A DNA stretch of 7,339 bases from Sphingomonas bacterium (GTDB taxonomy: Bacteria; Pseudomonadota; Alphaproteobacteria; Sphingomonadales; Sphingomonadaceae), in assembly GCF_903643065.1 (NCBI RefSeq), contig NZ_CAHJWX010000079.1, positions 1 through 7,339 on the forward strand, read 5' to 3'. Positions 7,212 through 7,339 of this stretch are shown here, one piece after another. A program made the translations under genes and the position numbers. The stretch's first letter is position 1, and every line of letters starts with the position of its first letter. The notes below the pieces were generated by a model. That model worked only from the letters and a program-made list of their open reading frames with translations, had not been told where the DNA came from and searched no databases.

Positions 7212-7240
7212 GCGGTCAGCCAACTACTCGCACTGACCGC
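7212..7240. terminator. Hairpin after the DUF1330 gene, possible terminator
   Basis: GCGGTCAG (7212-7219) and CTGACCGC (7233-7240) form a perfect 8-bp stem with a 13-nt loop, starting 12 nt after the DUF1330 stop. It is followed at once by the palindrome CACCTAGGTG (7240-7249). No T-run is present on either strand, so intrinsic termination is uncertain. Its place between possibly convergent genes would suit a shared transcript end. Confidence 0.4.
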
Positions 7241-7339
7241 ACCTAGGTGGAGACAGGGCCGCAAGTGGGAGGCAGCCCGCGAGATACGGCGGCGGTCGGC
7301 GAACGGTCAGCGCCGATAGCGCAAGGCATCGACGACGGC
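7241..7339. other. Right-edge tail; possible 3' end of a convergent gene
   Basis: No complete gene is visible. On the minus strand, 7339-7307 reads AVVDALRYRR followed by TGA, which resembles the C-terminus of a bacterial protein. Ten codons are too few to decide. If real, the gene would be convergent with DUF1330 and its stop would lie 107 bp from the DUF1330 stop. Confidence 0.2.

Noticed and set aside
6573..7223. Minus-strand open frame of 216 codons opposite DUF1330
   Set aside because: It is a shadow of the DUF1330 gene. A hydrophobic stretch near its end (FLSVVAAAYSATMIVGFAA) has no supporting context.
1..7339. CRISPR array, tRNA, rRNA, insertion sequence or phage genes
   Set aside because: I saw no regularly spaced repeats, tRNA-like cloverleaf sequence, rRNA motifs, transposase motifs or terminal inverted repeats with target duplications.

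Overview
The window looks like chromosomal DNA from a GC-rich alphaproteobacterium, most likely a sphingomonad-type organism. That placement is an inference from the strong G/C preference at third codon positions, the style of the cyo proteins and an FNR/FixK-type operator. No rRNA, tRNA or other phylogenetic marker is present.

Positions 1-4810 hold a minus-strand block. The cytochrome bo3-type ubiquinol oxidase operon runs cyoA (4810-3896), cyoB (3899-1887), cyoC (1890-1225), cyoD (1228-833). Each junction is a 4-bp stop/start overlap (ATGA or GTGA), so the four subunits are probably translated in a coupled way from one mRNA. All heme, CuB, quinol-site and proton-channel residues I could check are present in CyoB, and CyoA lacks the CuA ligands, so this is a quinol oxidase and not a cytochrome c oxidase. 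No heme O synthase gene (cyoE) follows cyoD. Instead, after 98 bp, an EmrA-like HlyD-family membrane fusion protein begins on the same strand and runs off the left edge. It has an unusual Asp/Lys/Gly-rich cytoplasmic tail.

Positions 4811-4990 are a divergent control region. It contains a perfect inverted repeat, CTGAT-CCAG-ATCAG, that resembles an FNR/FixK/Anr operator. It lies where a class II activator site would sit relative to a possible cyoA -10 element, which suggests oxygen-responsive control of the oxidase.

Positions 4991-7339 carry plus-strand accessory genes with looser spacing and visibly less G/C bias. They are an intact alpha/beta hydrolase of the plant esterase/hydroxynitrile lyase-like group (4991-5740), a damaged pyridoxamine-5'-phosphate-oxidase-like flavoprotein gene (5846-6682) and a small DUF1330-family protein (6906-7199). 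The flavoprotein gene appears to carry two compensating frameshifts and is short at the 5' end, possibly also at the 3' end. A hairpin follows DUF1330, and the right edge may hold the last codons of a convergent gene.

I found no convincing new multi-gene system. The observations most worth following up are the FNR-like operator, the double-frameshifted flavoprotein gene and the charged tail on the membrane fusion protein.
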